A program made the position numbers and the translations under genes. The notes beneath the pieces are model-generated. The model saw only the letters and a program-made list of their open reading frames with translations, ran no database searches and was not told where the DNA came from. Of a DNA stretch of 54,998 nt, positions 27,166-36,336 are shown in pieces. Positions within the stretch are counted from its first letter, which is position 1; the number at the start of each line of letters is the position of its first letter. This DNA is from Pseudomonadota bacterium (lineage in GTDB: Bacteria; Pseudomonadota; Alphaproteobacteria; Rhizobiales; Beijerinckiaceae), in NCBI GenBank assembly GCA_021804825.1, contig JAJZGX010000003.1:1-54998 (forward strand). The letters are read 5' to 3'.

Positions 27166-28335
27166 TCAGGCGTTGGCGCGGGTTGGCAGGTGCTGGCCGC
27201 TGACGGCGGCCCCGCTCAGAACCAAACCTCCTGACGGCATCTCCTCGACGTTGATCGCCGTAAAACTGCTGCCGTTGATGGCAATCGCCTGCGGCTTGGC
27301 CGGCAGGGCCGTGGCGCGACCCCTGGCGTCGCGTGGCAGGCAAAGCATGGCGCGCTCGCCAAAGGCATGGAGATCATGGAGCGGCGCGGCTTGTTCCAGC
27401 ACGTGCGGCGGCGTGTAGGAACTGCCATCTGGCGTCCATCGCGACATGGCCAGCAGCGCGCGCCAGCCGCCGCTGGCCTCGGCGCAGAGCGCCGCCATGA
27501 CGGGCATCGGCAAAAGCAGCGTTGCGGGGGGCATCTGCACCAGCGTGCGCGCCAGAGCAGTGCTGGAAAATTCCGGAATGTAATGCAAGCTCATGCCGCA
27601 AAGCAGCATGGCCACCGGCCCCGCGGCAAGACCGGCCTGTGTGGCGGGCGGCAAGGCTGTGACGAGGCGTTGACCCGGCCCGAGTTTGGCGGATGCGACA
27701 AAGGCCATGGCGGCGGCAATCAGGCTGGCCTGCTCCTGCACCACCGGCATGGCGCGGCCCTGCGGCGTCATTTCGAAGGTGATGATGCGGGCCATGTCGG
27801 TGCCGCGCGGCTCGCGGGGCAGCGTCCGCCTTGCATCGGCGAGCGCCGTATCGTCGAGGGCGATCGCGCCATCGGGGGCTTGCCCCTGCGTCATGGCAAT
27901 CACCCGCACGGTGTCATTGGCAAGCACGCTTGCCAGCGCTTCATCGGCAAGGTCCTGCCCGGCAAAATGATCAGGCGTGAGAATCGCTTGAGCGCCCAAT
28001 GCGCCGGTGGTTTCAATCCGCGTCGCGCGTGCCATCGTGGGGGGCAAGAGCAGCACATTGAGGCCGAGGCGGCAGGCGGCCAGCAAGCCAACCAGCGAGG
28101 CGTTGGTGGGCGGCGCGATCAGGGCGGCGGTATCGCCGGGGTTGAGGCCGGCCGCGTGAAGCCGGGTCGCCCAAGTTTCAACCTTGCGCAGCAAAGCTGC
28201 AACCGCAAGCCCATCGCGCCCGGCTTCGCCCGGCAGGGCCACAGCCGTGGGGCGCAGTTGCGCCGCACCCTCGAGCAGGGATGCCAGCGAATAGCCCGCC
28301 AAAGGATGGCGCGCTGCGGGCATTTTGTCCGCCAT
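27166..28335 (-). CDS. Degenerate adenylate-forming (acyl-CoA synthetase-like) protein
   Basis: A 389-residue protein resembling the N-terminal domain of AMP-binding acyl-CoA ligases: LASLLEGAAQLRP at the start, APPTNASLVGLLAACRLG and LPPTMAR like the substrate-loop region. Where active enzymes have the TSGTTG-type phosphate loop, this has TFEMTPQGRAMP (186-197), and the C-terminal domain with the catalytic Lys is missing. Catalysis is therefore doubtful. The ATG at 28335 is used; a GTG at 28374 would overlap the solute-binding protein stop as GTGA and add 13 residues, implying translational coupling. Function unknown. Confidence 0.72.
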   Translation of the reverse strand: MADKMPAARHPLAGYSLASLLEGAAQLRPTAVALPGEAGRDGLAVAALLRKVETWATRLHAAGLNPGDTAALIAPPTNASLVGLLAACRLGLNVLLLPPTMARATRIETTGALGAQAILTPDHFAGQDLADEALASVLANDTVRVIAMTQGQAPDGAIALDDTALADARRTLPREPRGTDMARIITFEMTPQGRAMPVVQEQASLIAAAMAFVASAKLGPGQRLVTALPPATQAGLAAGPVAMLLCGMSLHYIPEFSSTALARTLVQMPPATLLLPMPVMAALCAEASGGWRALLAMSRWTPDGSSYTPPHVLEQAAPLHDLHAFGERAMLCLPRDARGRATALPAKPQAIAINGSSFTAINVEEMPSGGLVLSGAAVSGQHLPTRANA

Positions 28336-28370
28336 GGCGGGTTCAGATGCCGATGTTTCTGGAACCGGGA

Positions 28371-30209
28371 TCACGGGCGCTTCATCCACCACATCGACAG
28401 CGTTGCCCCGAACAGGGGATCGCCATAATGGGGAAGTCGCTGCGGATGGGCAAGGCGGCTCGACGCGGCTATCCACGCATTTGCGCGCTGGAACAGCGGC
28501 ACGACATAAAAGCCTGACAGCAGCACCCGGTCATAGGCACGCACATCATCGATAAAGCTCTGGTTGGTCGAAGCATGCAGCATGTCGGCGATCAAGGCAT
28601 CGACCGGCCTGGATTTCAGGCCTGCGACATTGAAGGCGCCGGGCTTGTCGGCGCTCATCGAGCCCCAGCGGCCCCATTGTTCGTTGCCGGGCGAAGCCGA
28701 CGCCAGCCATTCGCTGATCATCATGTCGAACTGGAAATTCTGGCGGCGACGCTGGAACTGCACGTCGTCAACCAACCGCACATGCGCCTGGACGCCAAGC
28801 CGCGCCATCGCCTGCGCATAGATCAGCGCCAGGCGTTCTTCGGCGCGGCCATCGACAAGGATTTCAGGGGCCAGCGCCTTGCCGTCCTTCATCATGACGC
28901 CATCGACAGCCTTGTAACCCGCCGCCTGCAACAGCTTGAAGGCCCGCGCTTCGAGCTTGCGGTCATAACCATTGCCATTGGATGCCGGGGGATGCCACGT
29001 GCCCGCCATGATGCCCGGGGTGACGGCACCCGGCCACGGCGCAAGAAGGCTACGCTCCACAGCATCCGCCGGACGCCCGATGCAGGACAGCTCACTGTCG
29101 GCAAAAAACGAATCCGTGTGGGTGTAGAGCCCGAAAAACAGGTTCTTGTTGATCCAGTTGAAATCAAACAGATCGCTCAGCGCCTCGCGCACCCGAACGT
29201 CCTGAAATTCGGGGCGCCGAAGATTGAAGACGAAGCCCTTCATGCCCTTGGGGCCGCCAATCGGCAGGGTCTGGCGGAAGACCTTGCCCGCTTTCATTGC
29301 CGGAAAATCATAGCCGGTTCGCCAGAGGGTGGGGTCGTTTTCCTCGCGGTAATCGATCAGACCGGCCTTGAAGGCCTCGAACATGCTGGAATCATCGCGG
29401 TAATAGGCGATGTTGATGGTCTGAAAATTGTACAATCCCTGCATGATCGGCAGATGGCGTGCCCAATAATGGGGATCACGCACCAGAACCAGACTGCGGC
29501 CGGGATTGACCGCCTTGACGGTGTAGGGACCGGAACTCAACAGGGGTTTCAGGCTGGGGTCGTCAAAATGGCGCACGTCGTTCTTGTGCGAGAGCACCGG
29601 CATCAACCCCAGAATCATCGGCAATTCGCGATCATCGAGGCCGGAAAGATCGAAGCGCACGGTGTCGTCATCGAGCGCCGACGCGCCCTTGACGCGCCCG
29701 AAAGTTATGCGCTCCTGCGGGGTTCCTCTGGATTTCAGCAGGTTGAAGGTGAAGAGCACGTCGCGGGCAGTGATTTTCGAGCCGTCGGAAAAATGTGCCG
29801 CCGGATTGAGGTGAAAAGTGACAAAATCGCGGGCCGCATCGGTTTCGATCGACTCGGCGATCAGGCCGTAAAGCGTGAAAGGTTCATCGCGCGAGCGGAA
29901 CATCAGGGTCTGATAGACATTGCCGACGAGGCCCTGCGCGGTGGATCCGGCGCGCAGATTGAACGAGTTCAGACTGTCGAACGTGCCATGAAAGCCGAGG
30001 TTCAATGTGCCGCCCTTGGGGGCTTGGGGATTGGCATAGGGCAGGTGCGTGAAATTGGCGGGCAGGGCCGGTTCACCACGTATGGCAATGGCGTAGCTTG
30101 CTACCGGTTGGCCCGTGCCGGTGCCGACCTCAGCTGCTGCGCTGGGTGCACAAAGGCCTAACAGAGCCACAAGAGTGCCGAAGGCACATCGAATCAGAGC
30201 CGGGATCAT
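28371..30209 (-). CDS. ABC transporter substrate-binding protein, YejA/oligopeptide type
   Basis: A 612-residue family 5 periplasmic solute-binding protein. The signal peptide has a basic start and hydrophobic core ending CAPSAAA near residue 26. HLPYANPQAPKGGTLNLGF and FSDGSKITARDVLFTF are typical of the YejA group, which takes oligopeptides or antimicrobial peptides. The frame opens at a TTG (30257), but ATG at 30209 gives a normal signal peptide. No YejB, YejE or YejF permease or ATPase gene is adjacent. The stop overlaps a possible start of the degenerate ligase gene downstream. Confidence 0.9.
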   Translation of the reverse strand: MIPALIRCAFGTLVALLGLCAPSAAAEVGTGTGQPVASYAIAIRGEPALPANFTHLPYANPQAPKGGTLNLGFHGTFDSLNSFNLRAGSTAQGLVGNVYQTLMFRSRDEPFTLYGLIAESIETDAARDFVTFHLNPAAHFSDGSKITARDVLFTFNLLKSRGTPQERITFGRVKGASALDDDTVRFDLSGLDDRELPMILGLMPVLSHKNDVRHFDDPSLKPLLSSGPYTVKAVNPGRSLVLVRDPHYWARHLPIMQGLYNFQTINIAYYRDDSSMFEAFKAGLIDYREENDPTLWRTGYDFPAMKAGKVFRQTLPIGGPKGMKGFVFNLRRPEFQDVRVREALSDLFDFNWINKNLFFGLYTHTDSFFADSELSCIGRPADAVERSLLAPWPGAVTPGIMAGTWHPPASNGNGYDRKLEARAFKLLQAAGYKAVDGVMMKDGKALAPEILVDGRAEERLALIYAQAMARLGVQAHVRLVDDVQFQRRRQNFQFDMMISEWLASASPGNEQWGRWGSMSADKPGAFNVAGLKSRPVDALIADMLHASTNQSFIDDVRAYDRVLLSGFYVVPLFQRANAWIAASSRLAHPQRLPHYGDPLFGATLSMWWMKRP

Positions 30210-30295
30210 GCGACGTTTCTTAAGACTGCCGGGCGCATCTGTCACGCCGCGCCGCAAAATGCCCCAAATTGCCAGTTAGGGGTTTGCTTCGTTGC

Positions 30296-30317
30296 GGTAA
30301 TTGCAGCGACAATTGCC
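30296..30317. promoter_or_regulatory. Imperfect inverted repeat in a divergent promoter region
   Basis: GGTAATTG (30296-30303) and CAATTGCC (30310-30317) form a near-palindrome, 7 of 8 bases paired, between the divergent YejA-like and IalB genes. AATTGCCA recurs about 40 bases away. A regulator site is possible, with no direct evidence. Confidence 0.25.
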
Positions 30318-30423
30318 AACCACACTTGCTCTGGCGACGGCTTGGTGGCAAAAGCGCAACAATTCGCATGAGCCTGAGCCGTCGGCTTGGGAGGGGTAGA
30401 GCCAACTTAAGGTATCGAACACC

Positions 30424-31146
30424 ATGAACATGAAGCTATTCCATTTGCCCTTGATCGCGCTGGCTGCCTTGTCGGTTGCCACCCATGCCGATGCCGCGAA
30501 GGCGAAAAAGAAGCCTGTGAAAAAGCCCGAAGCTGCCAAAGTCGCGGCGCCGCAGCCCAAGGTGGTGCAGGCTGATCTCGTCAGCGGCAGCCCCTGGGTG
30601 AAGATTTGTGGCAAGAATCCTGAGGGCAAAGGCAAATTGTGCATGACGGAGCGGGCTTTCGGGCTCGCCAACCAGCCGCCGATCATGATCGTTGCAGTCT
30701 ATCAGGTTCAAGGCGACAAGAATGCCGTTCTCAATCTTAATCTGCCGACCGGGTTGCTGCTTCGCCCCGGCTACCGGATTTCGATCGACAGCGGTGCGGC
30801 GGAGCCGGGCGGTTTTGATTATTGCCTGCCCAATGGCTGCTTCAGCCGCGGGAATTTGCCGGCGCCCGCCTTGGTCAAGCTGACCAAGAGCAAGGAATTG
30901 CACGTGTCTGTCCAGCGCATGGATGGCAAGATTGTCACCTTCAATGCCCCGACAGACGGTTTCGGCAAGGCTCTGGAAGGCCCGGCGACCGATCCCAAAG
31001 TGCTGGCGGCAGCGCAAAAGAAGGCGGACGACATGCGTGCGGCCCTGATGAAAAAGGCCGAGCAGGAGCGCCAGCAACTGGAAGCCAAGCCGGGCGCAAC
31101 GCCCGCACCGGGTGCCGCTGCACCAGCCGCTCCGGCGGCGAAGTAA
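30424..31146 (+). CDS. IalB-family secreted protein
   Basis: A 240-residue exported protein of the invasion-associated locus B family. The signal peptide is residues 1-24 (cleavage after ADA), followed by a Lys/Ala/Pro-rich linker. The domain at about 55-180 has WVKICGKN, LCMTERAF and YCLPNGCF with paired cysteines, likely disulfide-bonded in the periplasm. The C-terminal 50 residues are a charged helix and an Ala/Pro tail. The family was named in Bartonella but is widespread in free-living Hyphomicrobiales, so virulence is not implied. A likely intrinsic terminator follows. Confidence 0.9.
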   Translation: MNMKLFHLPLIALAALSVATHADAAKAKKKPVKKPEAAKVAAPQPKVVQADLVSGSPWVKICGKNPEGKGKLCMTERAFGLANQPPIMIVAVYQVQGDKNAVLNLNLPTGLLLRPGYRISIDSGAAEPGGFDYCLPNGCFSRGNLPAPALVKLTKSKELHVSVQRMDGKIVTFNAPTDGFGKALEGPATDPKVLAAAQKKADDMRAALMKKAEQERQQLEAKPGATPAPGAAAPAAPAAK

Positions 31147-31157
31147 ACCAAACAAGG

Positions 31158-31188
31158 GCGCGCGGGCACTCAAGTTCGCGCGCATTTT
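31158..31188 (+). terminator. Probable intrinsic terminator after the IalB-family gene
   Basis: GCGCGCG (31158-31164) pairs with CGCGCGC (31177-31183) over a 12-base loop and is followed by ATTTT, 11 bases after the stop. Confidence 0.6.
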
Positions 31189-31218
31189 GATCGTGATGTC
31201 TGGTAGTGGGGGGAGCAC

Positions 31219-32067
31219 ATGAAACTTTTGCGCTTTGGCAAGGCTGGCAAGGAACGTCCGGGCTTGCTCGATGCAGATGGCAAAATCCGTGACCTCTCGG
31301 AACATGTCGACGATTGGAACGGCGCGGCGCTGAGCCCGAAATCGCTCGCGAAAATCGCCAAGCTGAAAGAGCACAAGCTGCCGCTGGTCAAAGGCGCGCC
31401 GCGCCTTGGTTCATGTGTGGTGCGGCCCGGCAATTTCATTGCCGTGGGTCTGAATTATGCCGACCATGCCGCCGAGACCGGCGCGGCGATCCCCAAGGAG
31501 CCGATTCTGTTCAACAAGGCGCCCAATTGTGTCGTTGGCCCCTATGACGATGTGATGCTGCCCAAAGGCTCGGTGAAAACCGATTGGGAAGTGGAGCTTG
31601 CCATCGTCATCGGCACCCGCGCTTCCTATGTTTCGGAAGCCGATGCCTTGGCGCATGTTGCGGGCTTCTGCATCTGTAACGACGTTTCGGAGCGCGAATT
31701 TCAGGCTGAACGCGGCGGACAATGGATGAAGGGCAAATCCGCCCCGACCTTTGGTCCTTTGGGGCCGTGGCTGGTGACGCCGGACGAAATCGCCGACGTG
31801 CAGAAGCTCGACATGTGGCTCGACGTCAATGGTGCGAGCTGCCAGCGCGGCTCGACCGCAACGATGATTTTCAGCGTGACCGAGCTTGTCAGCTATATTT
31901 CGCAGTTCATGGTGCTGGATGCCGGCGACATCATCACGACCGGCACACCGCCGGGCGTGGGACTGGGCATGAAGCCGCCCAAATTCCTGAAGGCCGGCGA
32001 CACGCTGTCGCTTGGTATAGAGGGTTTGGGGCGCCAGGCGCAGCGGGTGGTGGCCTTCGAGGCTTGA
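31219..32067 (+). CDS. Fumarylacetoacetate hydrolase-family protein
   Basis: A 282-residue FAH-superfamily enzyme, which cleaves or hydrates C-C bonds in diketo or oxo acids using a divalent metal. An N-terminal lobe precedes FIAVGLNYADHAAETG, and the metal-binding DWEVELAIVIG and later NDVSEREFQ are intact. TGTPPGVGLGMKPP is the substrate-loop signature shared with acylpyruvases and ureidoglycolate lyase-type members. The ATG at 31219 follows GGGGGGAG. Substrate is not predictable; no aromatic catabolism genes are adjacent. It converges on ggt with 28 bases between stops. Confidence 0.92.
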   Translation: MKLLRFGKAGKERPGLLDADGKIRDLSEHVDDWNGAALSPKSLAKIAKLKEHKLPLVKGAPRLGSCVVRPGNFIAVGLNYADHAAETGAAIPKEPILFNKAPNCVVGPYDDVMLPKGSVKTDWEVELAIVIGTRASYVSEADALAHVAGFCICNDVSEREFQAERGGQWMKGKSAPTFGPLGPWLVTPDEIADVQKLDMWLDVNGASCQRGSTATMIFSVTELVSYISQFMVLDAGDIITTGTPPGVGLGMKPPKFLKAGDTLSLGIEGLGRQAQRVVAFEA

Positions 32068-32095
32068 GGGCAGGCCTGCGGCGGTGCAGGTGCCA

Positions 32096-33835
32096 TCAAT
32101 AGCCCGCAGCCCAAGTGCCGCGCTGGCGGGGATCGACGGCGCCTTCCAGCATGGTGCCGTCAACGGCAATGCTCTCGGCTGATCCAAAAGCTGGCACGAT
32201 TTTCACGTCATGGCCCATGGCAGTGAGCAGGTGCAAGGTGTCGGGCGAGATGCCGCGCTCACAGAACAGAATGTCGGGAAGCCATTGATCGTGGAAGCGC
32301 GGAGCTTCAACAGCTTCTTGAATATTCATGTGGAAATCTATGATATCGCTGATAATTTCAACGATCATCGTGATAATGCGCGAGCCGCCGGGTGTGCCGG
32401 TCACCAGTTCGAGATGGCCTTGCGGATCAAATACCATGGTCGGGGCCATGGATGATAAGGGCCGTTTGCGCGGGCCGGGAGCATTGGCTGCGCCGCCTAC
32501 CAGCCCGAAGGCATTGGCGACGCCGGGTCGGGCGGCAAAATCATCGAGCTCATTGTTGAGCAGCACCCCGGTGCCGGGAGCGACCTCGCCAAGTCCATAG
32601 AAGAAATTCAGCGTGTAAGTGTTGGAGACGGCGTTGCCATCGGCATCGACCACGTCGAAATGCGTCGTCTGCGGGCTCTCATAGGGGGCGGGGTTGCCCG
32701 GCGCGATGTCGGCGGCAGGGCGGGCGTGATCAGGATCGATGGTTGAGCGAAGTTTGGCGGCATAGGCCTTCGAGATCAGGCCAGCGACCGGCACATGGAA
32801 GAAATCGGGGTCGCCGAGATATTTTGATCGATCGGCATAGGCGAGCTTCATGGCTTCGGCCATCAGATGGATGGTTTTGGCAGACAGCGGCCCGTATTTG
32901 GCGAGATCATAGCCTTCGAGAATGTTGAGGATCTGCACGATGTGCACGCCGCCCGACGATGGCGGCGGCATCGAGACAATGGTGTGGCCGCGGTAGGTTC
33001 CGGTCACCGGCGTGCGCGCCACGGCCTTGTAGCTTGCAAGATCATCGAGGCTCATGTGGCCGCCACCGGCCTTGATCGCGGCGACCAGCTTCCGGGCAGT
33101 CGCGCCTTTGTAAAATCCGTCAGGCCCCTTGTCGGCGATGGCTTGCAGGGTTGCGGCGAGATCGCGCTCGACGAGGTGATCGCCAGCTTGCAGCGGGGTG
33201 CCGTCAGGATGCAGAAAAATCGCCGCCGAGGACGGATAGCGTCGCAGCCGCGCCGCGCCATAGTGCAACGACAAGGCAAGGCCGTCATCAACCATGAACC
33301 CGTCCCGCGCCAGCTTGATCGCCGGTGCCATCAATTGCGCCAAGGTGAAATGCCCGGAGCCATAGTCACGTTCTGCCATTGCGAGACCGGCCACTGTGCC
33401 CGGAACCCCGGTGCCGAGCACGGATTGCTGGCTGAGTTCGGGGTCAAAATTGCCGCTTTTGTCGAGAAACACCGTCGTTGCGGTGTTGACCGGTGCCATT
33501 TCACGGTAATCTATTGCGATCGTGCGGTTGCCTTTGGCGAGATGCACCAGCATGAAGCCGCCACCACCGATGTTGCCGGCTTGGGGCAGGGTCACGGCAA
33601 GGGCGAAGCCCACGGCAACGGCAGCATCGACGGCATTGCCGCCGCCGCGCAAGATGTCGCGTCCGATCCGCGCCGCACGGCGTTCCTGCGCAGCAACCAT
33701 GCCATGTGCGGCCAGAACCGGAAGGTTGCGCGCCGAACCGGCATCAAGCGGAAAAGCCGGTGTGGCGGCGTCCCGCGCCTCTGCAGTGAGGGCGAGGATA
33801 CAGGCGAGTGCGAGAGAGAGAGGCCAGAGGCGCAT
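32096..33835 (-). CDS. ggt: Gamma-glutamyltransferase precursor
   Basis: A 579-residue periplasmic gamma-glutamyltranspeptidase (glutathione hydrolase). A signal peptide ends near residue 20. NIGGGGFMLVH lies in the large subunit. Autoprocessing is expected before Thr390 in TTHFDVVD, the nucleophile at the start of the small subunit, and PLSSMAPTMVF near the C-terminus helps form the active site. The lid-loop region is short. The ATG at 33835 is preferred over a TTG two codons upstream. It releases glutamate and cysteinylglycine from glutathione. Confidence 0.95.
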   Translation of the reverse strand: MRLWPLSLALACILALTAEARDAATPAFPLDAGSARNLPVLAAHGMVAAQERRAARIGRDILRGGGNAVDAAVAVGFALAVTLPQAGNIGGGGFMLVHLAKGNRTIAIDYREMAPVNTATTVFLDKSGNFDPELSQQSVLGTGVPGTVAGLAMAERDYGSGHFTLAQLMAPAIKLARDGFMVDDGLALSLHYGAARLRRYPSSAAIFLHPDGTPLQAGDHLVERDLAATLQAIADKGPDGFYKGATARKLVAAIKAGGGHMSLDDLASYKAVARTPVTGTYRGHTIVSMPPPSSGGVHIVQILNILEGYDLAKYGPLSAKTIHLMAEAMKLAYADRSKYLGDPDFFHVPVAGLISKAYAAKLRSTIDPDHARPAADIAPGNPAPYESPQTTHFDVVDADGNAVSNTYTLNFFYGLGEVAPGTGVLLNNELDDFAARPGVANAFGLVGGAANAPGPRKRPLSSMAPTMVFDPQGHLELVTGTPGGSRIITMIVEIISDIIDFHMNIQEAVEAPRFHDQWLPDILFCERGISPDTLHLLTAMGHDVKIVPAFGSAESIAVDGTMLEGAVDPRQRGTWAAGY

Positions 33836-33901
33836 GAACAACCCGACGGTGAAGACAGAAGGGTTATTCTGTCAGCCCCGGTGGCGAAAGCAAGCGAGTA
33901 A

Positions 33902-35584
33902 TTACCCGCCGCGCATGCGGTTGATGACCAGCCGGGTCGAGAGTTCCTGGCGTGTCGTGGCCCGCTCGGCATCATGACCACCCGATGCCGTTTTGGGCAA
34001 ATAGTGACTTTCCTGCGTCACGAACTTGATACGCATGGGCGTGCCCACGGCCTCACCAAACGTGATGGCCTCGCGGTTGCCGATGGATGACAGGAAGCTG
34101 ATGGTGCTGGCCGAACTGTCCGAAATGGCAGAGCGCACGATGTCCTGATCGCGCTCGTTGGACAGGCGCATGGCGAAAATTGTCGAGCATTGCGACAGAA
34201 TGGTGGGGTCGAGTTCGCCGGGTCGCTGCGTCACAATGCCGAGATAGGCCCCGTATTTGCGGCCTTCCTTGGCGATGCGGGCGATGGCGGCTCTGGTCGG
34301 GCCGAAGCTCTGGCTGATGTCGGCGGGCACATAGCGGTGCGCCTCCTCGCAGAGCAGCAGAATTTCATAAGTGCCCTCGCTCCACATGGCGATTTCGAAG
34401 GCAATGCGCGACAGCACCGAGGCGACCGAATTCACCACTTCCGAGGGCAGGCCGGCCAGTTGGAAAACGGCGATCGGCTTGTTGTCGATCGGGATACGGA
34501 AAATCCGCGACAAAATCGCATCCATATTATCGTCGATGGTCGAGCGCGAAAACATGAAGCGGAAGCGCGGTTCATGGTTGAGCGTCTGCAAGCGATGCAG
34601 CAAGGCCCGCATATTGGGGCGTGAATGTTTGGATTCGAGCTTGCCCATTTCATCTTCGATGAGCTTCATGAGATCCGACATGCGGTAGGGCACCGGCGTA
34701 TCGGCGTTGAGGCCGCTGGAATCGATGGCAACCGGCTTCTTGATCAGGGAGGCTGTGGCGGTCTGGGCGGGGGCGACATTGTAGCGCAACTTGGCCTGCG
34801 TCACCATTTCGCGAAGGATTTCCACCTCGTCTTCGTCGATTTTGGAGCCGCGGAAAATCACATCGGCAAATTCGTCGATGCGAAACAACCAGAAGGGCAG
34901 TTCCAGCGTCGCAGCGTCAATGGTGAGGGAAATATCGGTGAAGGCCTTGGTATATTCATTGTGGGGATCAAGGATCAGCACCCGCAGATTGGGCTTGGCC
35001 GCAGTCGCGCGGCGCAGCAAAATCGAGACCGCGCTGGATTTGCCAACGCCGGTCGTGCCCATGACAGCGAAATGGCGCGACAGCATCATATCGACATTGA
35101 CATGTGCCTTGATGGTTGAATCCTGCGACAGAGTGCCGATTTCGATGACACTGCCGCGGCCAGCCTGATAGATCGACTGGAGATCGGCGTGGCGAATGCG
35201 GTGGGCAATCGAGCCCAAGGCCGGATAGGTGCCGATGCCGCTGCGAAAGCTCGGCCCTTCCGGCGTATCGGTGATTTCGCCGACCAGTTCGACCTTGATG
35301 TAGATGACATTGTGGGATTCGTCTTTCCACAATTCGCTGGTGGTGTTCATCTCGTAGACGATGCCAACGATGCGGCCTTTTTCGCCCTTGATGGAAATCA
35401 GGCGGCCAATTGCCCAAGTATCGGCATTGAAGCCGGTGATTTCGGTGGCAGAGGCCGAAATGATGGCCCGAGAACCGTTGCAGAGGATCAGGCGGCCGAT
35501 GATGCGGTGAGACGGGTTCTCGGCTTCACGCCGATCAGGCCCGGCAGCGGCGGCGGCTTTGCCGGAATCAAAAAGCATGTTCAT
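33902..35584 (-). CDS. HerA-like hexameric ATPase/helicase (DUF87)
   Basis: A 560-residue FtsK/HerA-type ATPase. An N-terminal beta-barrel-like (HAS) domain covers about 25-150. Walker A GTTGVGKSS includes Lys182, the Walker B region reads EILLLCEEAHRYVP, and an arginine-finger-like segment follows at IVTQRPGELDP. Archaeal HerA works with the NurA nuclease in DNA-end resection, but no nuclease gene is next to this one. Bacterial copies are widespread and little studied; some belong to defence pairs. Context here gives no partner. The ATG at 35584 has AGGGG upstream. Confidence 0.9.
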   Translation of the reverse strand: MNMLFDSGKAAAAAGPDRREAENPSHRIIGRLILCNGSRAIISASATEITGFNADTWAIGRLISIKGEKGRIVGIVYEMNTTSELWKDESHNVIYIKVELVGEITDTPEGPSFRSGIGTYPALGSIAHRIRHADLQSIYQAGRGSVIEIGTLSQDSTIKAHVNVDMMLSRHFAVMGTTGVGKSSAVSILLRRATAAKPNLRVLILDPHNEYTKAFTDISLTIDAATLELPFWLFRIDEFADVIFRGSKIDEDEVEILREMVTQAKLRYNVAPAQTATASLIKKPVAIDSSGLNADTPVPYRMSDLMKLIEDEMGKLESKHSRPNMRALLHRLQTLNHEPRFRFMFSRSTIDDNMDAILSRIFRIPIDNKPIAVFQLAGLPSEVVNSVASVLSRIAFEIAMWSEGTYEILLLCEEAHRYVPADISQSFGPTRAAIARIAKEGRKYGAYLGIVTQRPGELDPTILSQCSTIFAMRLSNERDQDIVRSAISDSSASTISFLSSIGNREAITFGEAVGTPMRIKFVTQESHYLPKTASGGHDAERATTRQELSTRLVINRMRGG

Positions 35585-35632
35585 CCATCAGGCCCCTGGT
35601 CAACTATGGCGCGTGGATGACAATGGCGTTAC

Positions 35633-35649
35633 ACGCATTAATAATGCGT
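35633..35649. promoter_or_regulatory. Inverted repeat between divergent herA-like and phosphatidyltransferase genes
   Basis: ACGCATT-AAT-AATGCGT is a perfect 7-base inverted repeat with 3-base spacer in the 182-base divergent promoter region; GCGTTA recurs on either side. It looks like a repressor-type operator but no regulator is assigned. Confidence 0.38.
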
Positions 35650-35766
35650 TAGAGTGCCTGAAAGGGCGGCAAAACCCTCGGCACTTGCGCGATGCGCAGA
35701 GAATGCCTAGCTCATGGGCATGAACTGACGGGGCAGGGCAGACGTTGATGAAAATGCGATGAGGCA

Positions 35767-36303
35767 ATGCTGAAGCAAGTGCCAAACATGCTGACTCTGG
35801 GGCGGCTGTGTCTTGTGCCTCTCACGGTGTGGCTCATTCTCTCGGCGCAATGGCCCTGGGCTTTTGCGATGTTTGCGTTGGCGGGCATCTCTGATGGGCT
35901 CGATGGCTTCATCGCCAAGCACTATGACATGAAGACCGAGTTGGGTGCATGGCTCGATCCGCTTGCCGACAAGGCCTTGCTGGTGTGCCTGTTCATCTCG
36001 CTCTCGGCGGTGGCGCTGCTGCCATTGTGGCTGACGATTCTGGTGGTATCGCGCGATTTGATGATCGTCAGCGGTGTGGTTCTGGCCATGTTGATGGCGC
36101 GGGGCATGGAAATTCGGCCGCTGCTGGTGTCCAAGGCCAATACTGCGGCGCAGATCGTGCTGGTGGGGTTTGTGCTGGCGGCAAAAGCCGGCGGCGTGGT
36201 GATGCCGAACCTGCGCGACCTGTTGATTGGGCTCGTCACTGCGCTTACCTTGGCTTCATTATTGGCCTATTTGCGCCCCTGGCTGCGCCACATGAGCCAT
36301 TGA
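35767..36303 (+). CDS. CDP-alcohol phosphatidyltransferase family protein
   Basis: A 178-residue integral membrane enzyme moving a phosphatidyl group from CDP-diacylglycerol to an alcohol. The signature D-x2-DG-x2-AR-x8-G-x3-D-x3-D is present as D43..D46-G47..A50-K51..G60..D64..D68, with Lys in place of the usual Arg. All four catalytic Asp are kept. Four or five membrane helices are visible. It could be a PgsA-type or cardiolipin-synthase-type enzyme. The gene is followed after 33 bases by the PerM-family transporter gene and hdaA, a gene order seen in other alphaproteobacteria. Confidence 0.88.
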   Translation: MLKQVPNMLTLGRLCLVPLTVWLILSAQWPWAFAMFALAGISDGLDGFIAKHYDMKTELGAWLDPLADKALLVCLFISLSAVALLPLWLTILVVSRDLMIVSGVVLAMLMARGMEIRPLLVSKANTAAQIVLVGFVLAAKAGGVVMPNLRDLLIGLVTALTLASLLAYLRPWLRHMSH

Positions 36304-36336
36304 TGGCCGCAGCCCGGCATGAGGAAATGACTGGTT

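Noticed and set aside
28575-30161. A 528-codon open frame opposite the YejA-like gene
   Set aside because: Antisense shadow; no signal peptide or recognisable motif, and the minus-strand gene is convincing.
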